Origin: Variovorax sp. DXTD-1
GTDB lineage: Bacteria > Pseudomonadota > Gammaproteobacteria > Burkholderiales > Burkholderiaceae_C
DNA: 43,430 bases
Assembly: GCF_003984625.1 (NCBI RefSeq)
Contig: NZ_RWKH01000033.1
Location: 1 to 43,430 of the forward strand
Direction: 5' to 3'
The notes under the pieces are model-generated. The model did not search any database and was not told the origin of the DNA. It worked only from the letters and a program-made list of their open reading frames with translations. Numbering within the stretch: position 1 is the first letter of the stretch; each line of letters opens with the position of its first letter. Shown piece after piece: positions 6,843 to 17,498 of the stretch. The position numbers were made by a program, and so were the translations under genes.

Positions 6843-8903
6843 ATGCCAAGCCGATCGAACGGCCTCGCGGCCGATATGGAAGCAGTGCGAACGCTGGCGC
6901 TCGTCGGGCCCGCCGCCGCGGGCAAGAGCTCCCTTGCCGAGGCCCTGCTGCACAAGGCGGGTGCCATTGGCGCGTGCGGCAGCATCGAGCGCGGCAGCAC
7001 CGTCAGCGACCATGACCCGCTCGAGCGCCGCATGCTGCATTCGCTCAACGCATCGGTAATGCACCTCAAGCACGCCGGCACGCGCATCCACTTCATCGAC
7101 ACGCCCGGCGGCCCCGACTTTCTCGGCCAGAGCCTGCCGGCGCTGGAAGCGGTCGAAACTGCGGCGGTGGTCATCAACGCCGCCACCGGCATCGAGCCGA
7201 TGGCGGTGCGCATGATGGAGTACGCGGCCTCGCGCCACCTTGCGCGCATGATCATCGTCAACAAGATCGACTCGCAGGGCGTTTCGCTGCAGGGCCTGCT
7301 GGCCGATATCCAGGCAGCCTTCGGCCGCGAATGCCTGCCGCTCAACCTGCCCGACGGCGTCAACAGGCAGGTGGTCGACTGTTTCTTCAACCGCTTCGGG
7401 CGCTCCGACTTCGGCCCCGTCGAAGCGGCGCACCGCGCGCTGGTGGAGCAGGTGGTCGAGGTCGATGCGGCCTTTGTCGACCGCTACCTCGAAGAGGGCG
7501 ACGTGGACCCGGCGGAGCTGCACGCCCCGCTCGAACAGGCGCTGCGCGAGGGCCACCTGATACCGGTGTGCTTCGTCTCGTCGCGCAGCGGCGCCGGCGT
7601 GGCCGAGCTGTTGGACGTGATCGTCAAGCTGCTGCCCGACCCGACCGAAGGCAATCCGCCGGAGTTTCTGCTTGGCGAGGGCGCGGAGGCCAGGCCAATG
7701 GAAGTCCGGCCCGATCCTTCGCTGCACGTGCTGGCGCATGTGTTCAAGGTCACGGTCGACCCCTACGTTGGCAAGATGGGCATCTTTCGCGTGCACCAGG
7801 GCACGCTCACGCGCGACAGCCAGCTCTACATCGGCGACGGCCGCAAGCCCTTCAAGGTGGGGCACCTGTTCATGCTGCAGGGCAAAGACCATGTGGAGGT
7901 GTCGCACGCGGTGCCGGGCGACATCGTGGCGGTGGCCAAGGTCGACGAGATTCATTTCGATGCCGTGCTGCACGACGCCGCGGACGACAGCCACGTTCAT
8001 CTCGCGCCGCTCGCGTTTCCGGTGCCGGTGCATGGCCTGGCGGTCGAGCCCAAGCGCCATGGCGACGAACAGCGCGCCTGGGAAATCCTCGGCAAGCTCG
8101 CGGCCGAGGACCCGTGCCTTCGCATCGAGCATGTGGCCGCCACCAACGAGACGGTGCTCTACGGACTGGGCGAGCTTCACCTGCGCATCGTGCTCGAGCG
8201 CTTGCGCGAGGTGTACCGCTTCGAGGTCCAGACCCGGCCGCCGCGCATTGCCTACCGCGAGACCGTGACCGCGCCGGCCGAGGGCCACCACCGCCACAAG
8301 AAGCAGACCGGCGGCGCGGGCCAGTTCGGCGAGGTCTTCCTGCGCATCGAGCCGCTGCCGCGCGGCGCCGGCTTTCAGTTTGCGGACGAAGTCAGGGGCG
8401 GCGCCATTCCGGGCCAGTTCATTCCCGCGGTGGAGAAAGGCGTGCGCGAGGTGCTGGCGAGCGGTGCGATTGCGGGCTACCCAGTCGTCGATGTGCGCGT
8501 GGTGGTGTGCGACGGCAAGCACCACAGCGTCGACAGCAAGGACATCGCCTTTGCGACCGCCGGCCGCAAGGCCTTCATGGCCGCGATCCGCGAGGCCCGG
8601 CCCGTGGTGGTCGAGCCGATCGTGCAGATAGGAATCGACGTGCCCGAGCATTCCGTCGGCGATGTCACGAGCGACTTGTCCGCGCGGCGCGGCGTGGTCA
8701 CCGGTACGTCCGACGTCGGCGCCGGCACCGTGAGCGTCGGCGGCCATGTGCCCATGGCCGAACTGGCCAACTACCAGTCAAGGCTCAATGCAATGACCAG
8801 CGGCCAGGGCCGATACACCATCGCGTTGTCGCACTACGAAGCCGTGCCGCCGGGGGTTCAGCAGACGCTGATGGGGCAGTACCGGGGGCACGAGGAGGAG
8901 TAG
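6843..8903 (+). CDS. Elongation factor G-like GTPase paralogue
   Basis: A 686-residue translational GTPase with the full EF-G plan: G domain (residues 15 to about 270), domain II, then domains III-V to the end (the C-terminal PVVDVRVV, GDVTSDLSARRG and Y-x-x-R-L-N blocks are clear). The P-loop is GPAAAGKS (22-29) and the base-recognition motif NKID (140-143). Two departures from canonical EF-G stand out: the RGITI switch-I motif is absent, and the DTPGH motif reads DTPGG (86-90), so the catalytic histidine is missing. Such FusA2-type paralogues occur in many bacteria beside the true EF-G; their role is not settled. AAGGAG precedes the ATG by eight bases. It converges on the IclR gene. Confidence 0.88.
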   Translation: MPSRSNGLAADMEAVRTLALVGPAAAGKSSLAEALLHKAGAIGACGSIERGSTVSDHDPLERRMLHSLNASVMHLKHAGTRIHFIDTPGGPDFLGQSLPALEAVETAAVVINAATGIEPMAVRMMEYAASRHLARMIIVNKIDSQGVSLQGLLADIQAAFGRECLPLNLPDGVNRQVVDCFFNRFGRSDFGPVEAAHRALVEQVVEVDAAFVDRYLEEGDVDPAELHAPLEQALREGHLIPVCFVSSRSGAGVAELLDVIVKLLPDPTEGNPPEFLLGEGAEARPMEVRPDPSLHVLAHVFKVTVDPYVGKMGIFRVHQGTLTRDSQLYIGDGRKPFKVGHLFMLQGKDHVEVSHAVPGDIVAVAKVDEIHFDAVLHDAADDSHVHLAPLAFPVPVHGLAVEPKRHGDEQRAWEILGKLAAEDPCLRIEHVAATNETVLYGLGELHLRIVLERLREVYRFEVQTRPPRIAYRETVTAPAEGHHRHKKQTGGAGQFGEVFLRIEPLPRGAGFQFADEVRGGAIPGQFIPAVEKGVREVLASGAIAGYPVVDVRVVVCDGKHHSVDSKDIAFATAGRKAFMAAIREARPVVVEPIVQIGIDVPEHSVGDVTSDLSARRGVVTGTSDVGAGTVSVGGHVPMAELANYQSRLNAMTSGQGRYTIALSHYEAVPPGVQQTLMGQYRGHEEE

Positions 8904-8926
8904 CAGGACGCCGGACCCGGCCGTTG

Positions 8927-9748
8927 CTAGTCCTGTGTGCGGTAGCCCAGCAGCTCGCTGGCCGCGCGGGCTTCTTTCCGAACCGCGGTGGCAATGGGGC
9001 CGTCGACGGCGGGATCGAATCCACCTGTCGCTCCCAATGCCGTCAGCACCGCGCACACGCGGCCCGCATAGTCGTAGACCGGCGCCGCCACGGCGCTGAT
9101 GCCGCGCAGGTAGGTGTCTTTCACGCTCGCGCAATGCGCCTTCTGCACGTCGCGGCGCAGCTGTCCGATGGGGTCGGCCGCGTCGAGCGTGGCACGCATG
9201 TCTTCAGGCGAATCGGCGAGTTCCTGCTCGGCGAGCGCGAGCACCCGCGACTCATCGAGCAAGCCCAGGAACGCGCGGCCCGTGGCCGACCAGAGGATCG
9301 ACATCACCGAGCCGGCGCGCACGTTCACCGTAACGGGCAGGCCTGGCTCCTCGAAGCGCACGATGGTCGGCCCCTTGTTGCCCATGACGGCGACGAAGCA
9401 AGTGACCTCCAGCGATTCACGCAGCCTGACCAGGCAGGGCTCGGCCGCGCGAATGGGGTCGGCCTGGCGCATCGCGGCCAAGCCGATCTGGATGGCCTCG
9501 GTACCCAGGTAGTAGTGCTGCGAGACAGCATCCTGCAGCACCAGGCCTTCTTCCATCAGGCTGGCAAGGTAGCGGTGCACCTTGGCCGGGCTTTCGGCGA
9601 CATGGGCCGAGAGGGCCGTGAGGCTGCTGCGGCCGCCCAGGTGGGCGAGGCCCTTGAGCACCGCCATGCCCGTTTCGGCCGATTGCACGCGCTGGCGGCG
9701 CTCGCGGGTAGTGGGAGGAAGAGAGGAGGGCTCCAGGGCTTTGGTCAT
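8927..9748 (-). CDS. IclR-family transcriptional regulator
   Basis: A 273-residue regulator. Residues about 20-85 form the winged helix (QSAETGMAVLKGLA, SSLTALSAHV, SPAKVHRYLASL), and residues 100-270 the IclR effector-binding domain with the expected ISAVAAPVYDYAGRVCAVL block. It is divergent from the Bug receptor and P450 genes across a 135-base region that contains palindromic repeats, so it very probably regulates them and itself. The effector is unknown, presumably the P450 substrate or a breakdown product. Confidence 0.92.
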   Translation of the reverse strand: MTKALEPSSLPPTTRERRQRVQSAETGMAVLKGLAHLGGRSSLTALSAHVAESPAKVHRYLASLMEEGLVLQDAVSQHYYLGTEAIQIGLAAMRQADPIRAAEPCLVRLRESLEVTCFVAVMGNKGPTIVRFEEPGLPVTVNVRAGSVMSILWSATGRAFLGLLDESRVLALAEQELADSPEDMRATLDAADPIGQLRRDVQKAHCASVKDTYLRGISAVAAPVYDYAGRVCAVLTALGATGGFDPAVDGPIATAVRKEARAASELLGYRTQD

Positions 9749-9826
9749 GTGCGCTTGATGTTAGTTGCTGGGGCGCAGTGGTAAGGGGAGCGTTCGGATG
9801 CAGGGTTAGCCCTGAAAGTACATCAT

Positions 9827-9857
9827 TACGCAATGCGTATGATATTTACGCAATACG
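9827..9857. promoter_or_regulatory. Repeated dyad in the IclR/Bug intergenic region
   Basis: TACGCAATGCGTA (9827-9839) is a perfect odd palindrome. A second, degenerate copy (TACGCAATACG, 9847-9857) follows with a 20-base period, about two helical turns. The pair lies 79-91 bases from the IclR start and 27-57 bases from the Bug start, so it suits an IclR operator that overlaps the promoter of the receptor/P450 operon. Assignment to this regulator is inferred from position. Confidence 0.5.
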
Positions 9858-9883
9858 AAACTACACTAACTGGAGCCTCCCCC

Positions 9884-10852
9884 ATGAAAAACCGTCTTGT
9901 CCGGTGCCTTGCTGCTCTTTCCCTCCTTGCCGCGGCCGGCGCCAGTGCCCAGACCTTCCCGGCCAAGCCGATCCGCTGGCTCGTTCCTTACGCGGCAGGT
10001 GGCGGCTCCGATTTTTTGGCGCGCACGGTGGCGCAGACACTCTCCACCCAGGTGGGCCAGCCGGTGCTGGTGGACAACAAGCCCGGCGGCAACACCGCGC
10101 TGGCCGCGTCTGAAACGGCACGCGCACCGGCCGATGGCTACACCGTGCTGTCGGCCGACAACGGCACGCTGGTGTTCAATCCGGCGCTCTACAAGTCGCT
10201 CTCGTACAGCCCCACGAAGGACCTCGCACCCGTCACGCTGATGGGCAAGTTCCCGATGATCCTGGTGGTTGGCGCCAATTCCGGCATTGCCACGGCCAAG
10301 GACTTCATCGCCAAGGCCAAGGCCAAGCCGGGCGACGTGAGCTACGCCTCGGCAGGCGCGGGCAGCCCGCATCACCTGGCGATGGAACTGCTCAAGGTAG
10401 AGGCCGGCCTGTTCATGGTTCACGTGCCGTACCGCGGTGCCGCGCCGGCGCTGGCCGACGTGGTGGGCGGACAGCTGCCGGCCATGATGGTCGACCTGGC
10501 GGCCGGTGCCGGCTTCATCAAGGGCGGCAAGGTCCGTGCGCTGGCGGTGGCCAACCCCACGCGCCTGCCGCAACTGCCCGATGTGCCCACCTTCGCCGAG
10601 CTCGGCTACAAGAACGTCGAAGCCGCGGCGCTGGTCGGCGTGGTGGTGCCCTCGGCCACGCCGCCCGAGGTGGTGAACACGCTCAATCGCCAACTGGTGG
10701 CGGCGATCAACGAGCCCTCGGTGCGCACGCGCATGGTCGATTTCGGCGTCGAGCCGGTGGCCAACACGCCCGCGCAATATGCCGCGCTGCTCAAGAGCGA
10801 GACGGCGCGCTGGCACAAGCTGATTCGCGACCTGAAGATCACGCTCGACTGA
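9884..10852 (+). CDS. Bug-family (TctC-like) periplasmic solute receptor
   Basis: A 322-residue periplasmic binding protein. The signal peptide (1 to about 22) ends AGASA-Q, and the mature part shows the Bug hallmarks: FPAKPIRWLVPYAAGGGSD near the N-terminus, PGGNTALAA, GKFPMILVV and the VPYRGAAPALADVVGGQ block. Bug proteins capture carboxylates or aromatic acids for tripartite tricarboxylate transporters, or act as sensors. No transporter genes are adjacent; the nearest TctBA pair is 18 kb away. The ATG at 9884 is preferred because signal sequence begins there and TGGAG precedes it. The P450 gene follows after 21 bases, so they form an operon. Confidence 0.92.
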   Translation: MKNRLVRCLAALSLLAAAGASAQTFPAKPIRWLVPYAAGGGSDFLARTVAQTLSTQVGQPVLVDNKPGGNTALAASETARAPADGYTVLSADNGTLVFNPALYKSLSYSPTKDLAPVTLMGKFPMILVVGANSGIATAKDFIAKAKAKPGDVSYASAGAGSPHHLAMELLKVEAGLFMVHVPYRGAAPALADVVGGQLPAMMVDLAAGAGFIKGGKVRALAVANPTRLPQLPDVPTFAELGYKNVEAAALVGVVVPSATPPEVVNTLNRQLVAAINEPSVRTRMVDFGVEPVANTPAQYAALLKSETARWHKLIRDLKITLD

Positions 10853-10873
10853 CAAGACCGGGGAGCACCGCCC

Positions 10874-13222
10874 ATGTCAGATACCGCCAATCCTTCGCGC
10901 TCATCCGGCTGTCCTGTCGCGCACGGGCCGCTGTCGGCAGAGCGCACGCCCACCGGCTGCCCCGTGAGCGCGCGCGCCGCCGAGTTCGACCCCTTCGAGG
11001 ACGGCTACCAGCAGGACCCTCCCGAGTACGTGCGCTGGGCGCGTGAGAAGGAGCCGATCTTTTACAGCCCCAAGCTCGGCTATTGGGTGATCACTCGCTA
11101 CGACGACATCAAGGCGGTGTTTCGCGACAACATCACCTTCAGCCCCTCGAATGCGCTGGAGAAAATCACGCCGACGAGCGACGAGGCCAATGCCGTGCTC
11201 GCCTCCTATGGCTTTGCGCTGAACCGCACGCTCGTGAACGAGGACGAGCCCGCCCACATGCCGCGCCGCCGCGTGTTGATGGACCCGTTCACGCCCGAGG
11301 CGCTCAAGCACCACGAGCCGATGGTGCGCGAGTTGGCCTGCACCTATGTCGACCGCTTCATCGACGACGGCAAGGCCGACCTCGTGGACCAGATGCTGTG
11401 GGAAATTCCGCTGACGGTGGCGCTGCATTTCCTTGGCGTGCCCGAGGAAGACATGGACCAGCTCCGCAAATACTCGATTGCGCACACCGTCAACACCTGG
11501 GGCCGGCCCAAGCCGGAGGAGCAAGTGGCCGTGGCGCATGCAGTGGGCAATTTCTGGCAGTACGCCGGCAAGGTGCTCGAGAAGATGCGGCAAGACCCCG
11601 ACGCGCCCGGCTGGATGCAGTACGGCATCCGCAAGCAGAAGCAGCACCCCGAGGTGGTGACCGATTCGTACCTGCACTCGATGATGATGGCGGGCATTGT
11701 GGCCGCGCACGAAACCACCGCCAATGCCACCGCCAACGCGGTGAAGCTGCTGCTGCAGCACCCCAAGGTGTGGCAGGAGCTGTGCGAAGACCCGGGGCTC
11801 ATTCCCAACGCAGTGGAAGAGTGCCTGCGGCACAACGGATCGGTGGCCGCGTGGCGGCGCCTCGTCACCAGGGACACGCAGGTAGGCGGCGTGGACCTGC
11901 CGGCGGGATCGCGGCTGCTGATCGTCACCTCGTCAGCCAACCACGACGAGGCGCACTTTGCCGATGCCGACCTGTTCGACATCCGCCGCGAGAACGCGAG
12001 CGACCACCTGACCTTCGGCTACGGGTCGCACCAGTGCATGGGCAAGAACCTTGCGCGCATGGAGATGCAGGTCTTCCTCTCGGAGTTCACACGGCGGATG
12101 CCGCACATGCGGCTTGCGCAGCAGCGCTTCACCTATGTGCCGAACACCTCGTTCCGCGGACCCGAGCACCTGTGGGTCGAGTGGGATCCTGCCGCCAACC
12201 CCGAGCGCCGGAACCCGGCGCTCCGCGAGGCGCAGTTGCCGGTGCGCGTCGGCGAGACTTCGCGGCATGCCGTGTCGCGGCCTGTGGTGGTGGAGCGCGT
12301 CACGCGCGTGGCCGAGGGCGTGGTCAAGCTGCGCCTGGTGTCGCCCGACGGCAAGCCGCTACCGCGCTGGACCGCGGGTTCGCACATCGACGTGGAGTGC
12401 GGCTCGTCCGAGCTGTCGCGCCAGTACTCTCTTTGCGGCGACCCGGACGAACCCGGCGTACTGGAGATTGCGGTGCTGCACGAGCCCGAGGGCCGCGGTG
12501 GCTCGGCCTGGGTGCACACGCAGGTGAAGGCCGGCGACCGGCTGCGCATCCGTGGGCCTCGCAATCACTTCCGCCTCGACGAGTCGCTGAAGAAGGCGAT
12601 CTTCATCGCGGGCGGCATCGGCATCACGCCCGTGAACGCAATGGCGCGCCGCGCGAAGGCGCTGGGCATCGATTACGAGCTGCACTACAGCGGCCGCAGC
12701 CGCAAGCACATGGCCTTTCTGGACGAGCTTGCGGCGTTGCACGGCGAACGGCTGCGCGTCTATGCGGGCGACGAAGGCCGGCGCTGCGATCTGCCGTCGC
12801 TGCTCGCCGAACCGGTGCCTGGTGCCCAGGTCTATGCCTGCGGTCCGCTGCGGATGCTCCAGGCGCTCGAGGGCTGCTGCGCCGCATGGCCCGAAGGCGC
12901 CTTGCGCGTCGAGCATTTCGAATCGACGCTGGCCACGCTCGACCCTTCGAAGGAGCATGCGTTCGAAGTCGAGCTGAAGGATTCAGGCCTGGTCGTCACC
13001 GTGCCGCCGGACCAGACACTGCTGTCCGCCTTGCGCGCGGCCAACGTCGATGTGCAGAGCGACTGCGAGGAGGGCCTTTGCGGTTCGTGCGAAGTGCGGG
13101 TGCTGTCCGGCAAGGTGGACCATCGCGACATGGTGCTGACCCGGCCTGAGCGAGAGGCCAACACGCGGATGATGGCCTGCTGTTCGCGTGCGTGCGAGGG
13201 GCGGTTGGTGCTGGAGCTGTAG
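10874..13222 (+). CDS. Self-sufficient cytochrome P450 (CYP116B type) fused to its reductase
   Basis: A 782-residue fusion monooxygenase. Residues 1 to about 445 are the P450: I-helix AAHETT (277-282) and heme loop FGYGSHQCMG with Cys388 as the thiolate ligand. Residues about 465-690 are a phthalate-dioxygenase-reductase-like module, with the FMN motif RQYSL (516-520) and the NAD(P)H motif GGIGITP. Residues about 695-782 form a plant-type 2Fe-2S domain with ligands Cys731, Cys736, Cys739 and Cys769. All electron-transfer parts are therefore in one chain, as in P450RhF. Family members hydroxylate or dealkylate aromatics and thiocarbamates; the substrate here is unknown. It is downstream of the Bug receptor and probably under IclR control. 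Confidence 0.95.
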   Translation: MSDTANPSRSSGCPVAHGPLSAERTPTGCPVSARAAEFDPFEDGYQQDPPEYVRWAREKEPIFYSPKLGYWVITRYDDIKAVFRDNITFSPSNALEKITPTSDEANAVLASYGFALNRTLVNEDEPAHMPRRRVLMDPFTPEALKHHEPMVRELACTYVDRFIDDGKADLVDQMLWEIPLTVALHFLGVPEEDMDQLRKYSIAHTVNTWGRPKPEEQVAVAHAVGNFWQYAGKVLEKMRQDPDAPGWMQYGIRKQKQHPEVVTDSYLHSMMMAGIVAAHETTANATANAVKLLLQHPKVWQELCEDPGLIPNAVEECLRHNGSVAAWRRLVTRDTQVGGVDLPAGSRLLIVTSSANHDEAHFADADLFDIRRENASDHLTFGYGSHQCMGKNLARMEMQVFLSEFTRRMPHMRLAQQRFTYVPNTSFRGPEHLWVEWDPAANPERRNPALREAQLPVRVGETSRHAVSRPVVVERVTRVAEGVVKLRLVSPDGKPLPRWTAGSHIDVECGSSELSRQYSLCGDPDEPGVLEIAVLHEPEGRGGSAWVHTQVKAGDRLRIRGPRNHFRLDESLKKAIFIAGGIGITPVNAMARRAKALGIDYELHYSGRSRKHMAFLDELAALHGERLRVYAGDEGRRCDLPSLLAEPVPGAQVYACGPLRMLQALEGCCAAWPEGALRVEHFESTLATLDPSKEHAFEVELKDSGLVVTVPPDQTLLSALRAANVDVQSDCEEGLCGSCEVRVLSGKVDHRDMVLTRPEREANTRMMACCSRACEGRLVLEL

Positions 13223-13330
13223 GCAAGAGATCGGCCAGGCATTCAACCAGGTTGTTCCAGTTGGCATTGGCTACCATCGGCCGATGCTGCACCCCCCGTT
13301 TTCGTCAGAGCAACCCAGAGGACGCGCCCG

Positions 13331-13708
13331 TTGAAGCGGCTCGGCGCTTCGGTCGCGAAACTGCTCTGGCGTGTGCTGGCGCTGGTGCTGGTCGCGCTCG
13401 GCCTGCTCGGCGTCTTTCTCCCCGTTCTGCCGACGGTACCTTTTCTGCTTGCCGCCGCCTGGGCTGGCGGACACGGCTGGCCTGCCTTGGAGCAGTGGCT
13501 TGTCGGGCACCCGCGCTATGGCAAGTACATCCGGCAATGGCGGGAGGGAGGCTGCGTACCACGCCGCGCAAAGTGGGCGGCCAGCTGGATGATGGCCTTC
13601 AGTTCGGCCCTGCTGCTGGCCACCAGCGCCCACATCGCCGTGAAGATCGGCGCGCCGCTGCTCATGGCCGCGGTTGCCATCTGGCTATGGAGGCGGCCGG
13701 AGCCGTGA
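13331..13708 (+). CDS. YbaN/DUF454 family inner-membrane protein
   Basis: A 125-residue membrane protein. The first transmembrane hairpin (about residues 10-45) contains LLGVFLPVLPTVPFLLAAAW, the characteristic DUF454 signature. A short amphipathic stretch with HPRYGKYIRQWREG follows, then two more hydrophobic helices (about 78-97 and 102-118). The start is TTG at 13331, preceded by AGAGG; no ATG is suitably placed. The function of YbaN proteins is unknown. It stands alone between the P450 and the convergent acs gene. Confidence 0.85.
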   Translation: MKRLGASVAKLLWRVLALVLVALGLLGVFLPVLPTVPFLLAAAWAGGHGWPALEQWLVGHPRYGKYIRQWREGGCVPRRAKWAASWMMAFSSALLLATSAHIAVKIGAPLLMAAVAIWLWRRPEP

Positions 13709-13716
13709 GGTTGCCC

Positions 13717-15684
<1,968 letters not shown>

Positions 15685-15729
15685 GATGGATCTCCTGTTG
15701 TTCGATTCAAAGACGCCGAGCCGACTGGT

Positions 15730-16638
15730 TCATCGGTCCGCATGGCTGTTCAACCAGGCTGCAATGGCCGCGGCGCTGCGGAAGTCGTCGCAGGCGCGTG
15801 CCGGAACGGTGGAATAGCGCTGGTTCCACATGCGCGCCAGCGCCTGGCCCGGCCCCACTTCCAGCACGCAGCGCACCTGCCGCGCCATGATGTTTTCCAT
15901 GCATTCGTCCCAGCGAACCGTCTGCGCGATCTGGGCGGCCAATGCCGTGCGCGCGGAGTTCGCATCGCGCATGCGGTCCCCCGTGTTGCTGAACAGCACG
16001 ACGCGGGGCGCGCGAAAAGGCACCTGCGCGAGGGTCTGAAAAAAGCTCTTTGCCGCCTCGCGCATCCAGGGTGTGTGGGAGGCGACGTTGACCCGCAGGC
16101 GCGTGCACTGGGCACCGGCTGCCATGGCCGTGCGCTCGGCCTCCTCCAGCGCGGCAATCGGGCCGCCGAGAACCACGCTGGCATTGCCGTTGCGAATGGC
16201 GAGCTCGAGTCCCGCTTCGATACGCAACCGATCGAGGTGCTGCTCCGGCAGGCCGCTGACAGCCAGCAAGCCACCGGGCGCATGCGCGGCGCAACGGTCC
16301 ATTGCCTCGGCCCGCTGCGGCGCAAGCACTGCCGCCGCGCCGGAATCGATGACGCCGGCCGCGCTGAAGGCGGCCAGCTCGCCGACGCTGTAGCCGGCCA
16401 CCGCGGCCGGCGGCGGTACCAGGGGCGCGAGCTGCCCCCAGGCTGCCAACGCAAGGCTCGTCAGGAGCAATTGGGCATTGCTGTTCCGTTCGGCCCATTC
16501 CGGATCGGCGAGCGCACCGCGCCAGTCGTCGATGCCAAGCTGCGCGCACATGCCGCGCACGACGGCGTCGTCCGCCAGCCAGGGAAGCATGGCAGGGTGC
16601 TGGGTGCCCTGGCCGGAAAAGAGCAGCGCGTAGCTCAT
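15730..16638 (-). CDS. mdcH: Malonate decarboxylase malonyltransferase (epsilon subunit)
   Basis: A 302-residue acyltransferase of the FabD fold. It moves malonyl from malonyl-CoA to the prosthetic group on MdcC, priming the enzyme. The N-terminal GQGTQ (9-13), nucleophile Ser84 in GYSVG, and a catalytic His in ASHTPWM are present. The ATG at 16638 is chosen because it overlaps the mdcB stop by four bases; a GTG four codons upstream is possible. It is the last mdc gene, directly before acs. Confidence 0.93.
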   Translation of the reverse strand: MSYALLFSGQGTQHPAMLPWLADDAVVRGMCAQLGIDDWRGALADPEWAERNSNAQLLLTSLALAAWGQLAPLVPPPAAVAGYSVGELAAFSAAGVIDSGAAAVLAPQRAEAMDRCAAHAPGGLLAVSGLPEQHLDRLRIEAGLELAIRNGNASVVLGGPIAALEEAERTAMAAGAQCTRLRVNVASHTPWMREAAKSFFQTLAQVPFRAPRVVLFSNTGDRMRDANSARTALAAQIAQTVRWDECMENIMARQVRCVLEVGPGQALARMWNQRYSTVPARACDDFRSAAAIAAWLNSHADR

Positions 16639-17498
16639 GGGGCCGGACACACGCGCTGGAGCCAGCAGGCGGCGGCGAGCGTGTCGGCCGCGCCGCCGGG
16701 CGACAGCCGCTGCCGCACGAAATCGTCTGCAATGGCCTGCGCGTCCCGGAGCCCTTGGGGCCGTGCGATGCCTCCCCGATCCAGAAAGCGTTGGGCCGCG
16801 CGTTGGGCGCCGCGCAGGCCCGCAAGACCGCCGCGGTGCGCCAGGTTGCTGTCGTCCAGCACCGCGATGATGTGGAACAAGGCATCGAGCCGGGCCTGGC
16901 GAGCCGTGAGGCCACGGGCCAGCGCGCGCTGCAATGCCGGCAGGGCTGTTTCGAACAGCACCGGGAAACCCAACGCCGCCTCTTCGGATGCGCTGCGCAG
17001 GCCGTGGCGCCGCGCAGCGATGCCACCGGGCAATGCGGACGGCCTCTGGCTGCGTCTGGCCAGCGCATCGCCCCAGTGGCGGCGCAGCGCATCACGCAAG
17101 CCGGCCGGGTGCAATGCGCCGCCTTGCTCCCGCAGCGCGGCACCTGCCGCCGCGCACAGCAGGCCGAGCATGAAAATGGCGCCGCGGTGCGTGTTGACGC
17201 CGCCGGTGGCGGCCAGCATGCGCGCCTCGGCCGCAATGCCATGCCGTTCAAGCACCGGAAAATCCGCGCCTTCCGCGCCGGCCTCGGCAATCTGCACGAA
17301 GTAGCGGCGCAGCGAGAACAGGCTGCGCATGAAGGTGTGCGCGTCCATGTCGTCGTGGCTGCCGCGGTCGATCAACGTGACCAGGCCGGGCTTGGGCGAA
17401 AGGGCGAGTTCGTCGTAGAGCGCGAGCGTGGCGGCGCGCCCGATCGTCTGTGGTGTGAGTGGCGCTTGCGGCTGCAGCGGAAGCGCTGAGTTTTTCAT
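16635..17498 (-). CDS. mdcB: Triphosphoribosyl-dephospho-CoA synthase for malonate decarboxylase
   Basis: A 287-residue CitG/MdcB-family protein. It makes 2'-(5''-triphosphoribosyl)-3'-dephospho-CoA from ATP and dephospho-CoA, the precursor of the MdcC cofactor. Visible family motifs are ELALSPKPGLVTLIDRGSHDDMD, written here as the conserved ELALSPKPGLV block and the following SHDDMD, and GGVNTHRGAIF in the first half, with LDDSNLAHRGG further on. The ATG at 17498 overlaps the stop of mdcG and is preferred to longer frames. Its own stop overlaps mdcH. Confidence 0.93.
   Translation of the reverse strand: MKNSALPLQPQAPLTPQTIGRAATLALYDELALSPKPGLVTLIDRGSHDDMDAHTFMRSLFSLRRYFVQIAEAGAEGADFPVLERHGIAAEARMLAATGGVNTHRGAIFMLGLLCAAAGAALREQGGALHPAGLRDALRRHWGDALARRSQRPSALPGGIAARRHGLRSASEEAALGFPVLFETALPALQRALARGLTARQARLDALFHIIAVLDDSNLAHRGGLAGLRGAQRAAQRFLDRGGIARPQGLRDAQAIADDFVRQRLSPGGAADTLAAACWLQRVCPAP

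Noticed and set aside
7331..9784. Long plus-strand frame of 817 codons across the EF-G-like and IclR genes
   Set aside because: Arg/Gly/Pro-rich translation typical of shadow frames in GC-rich DNA, overlapping two clear genes in another frame or strand.
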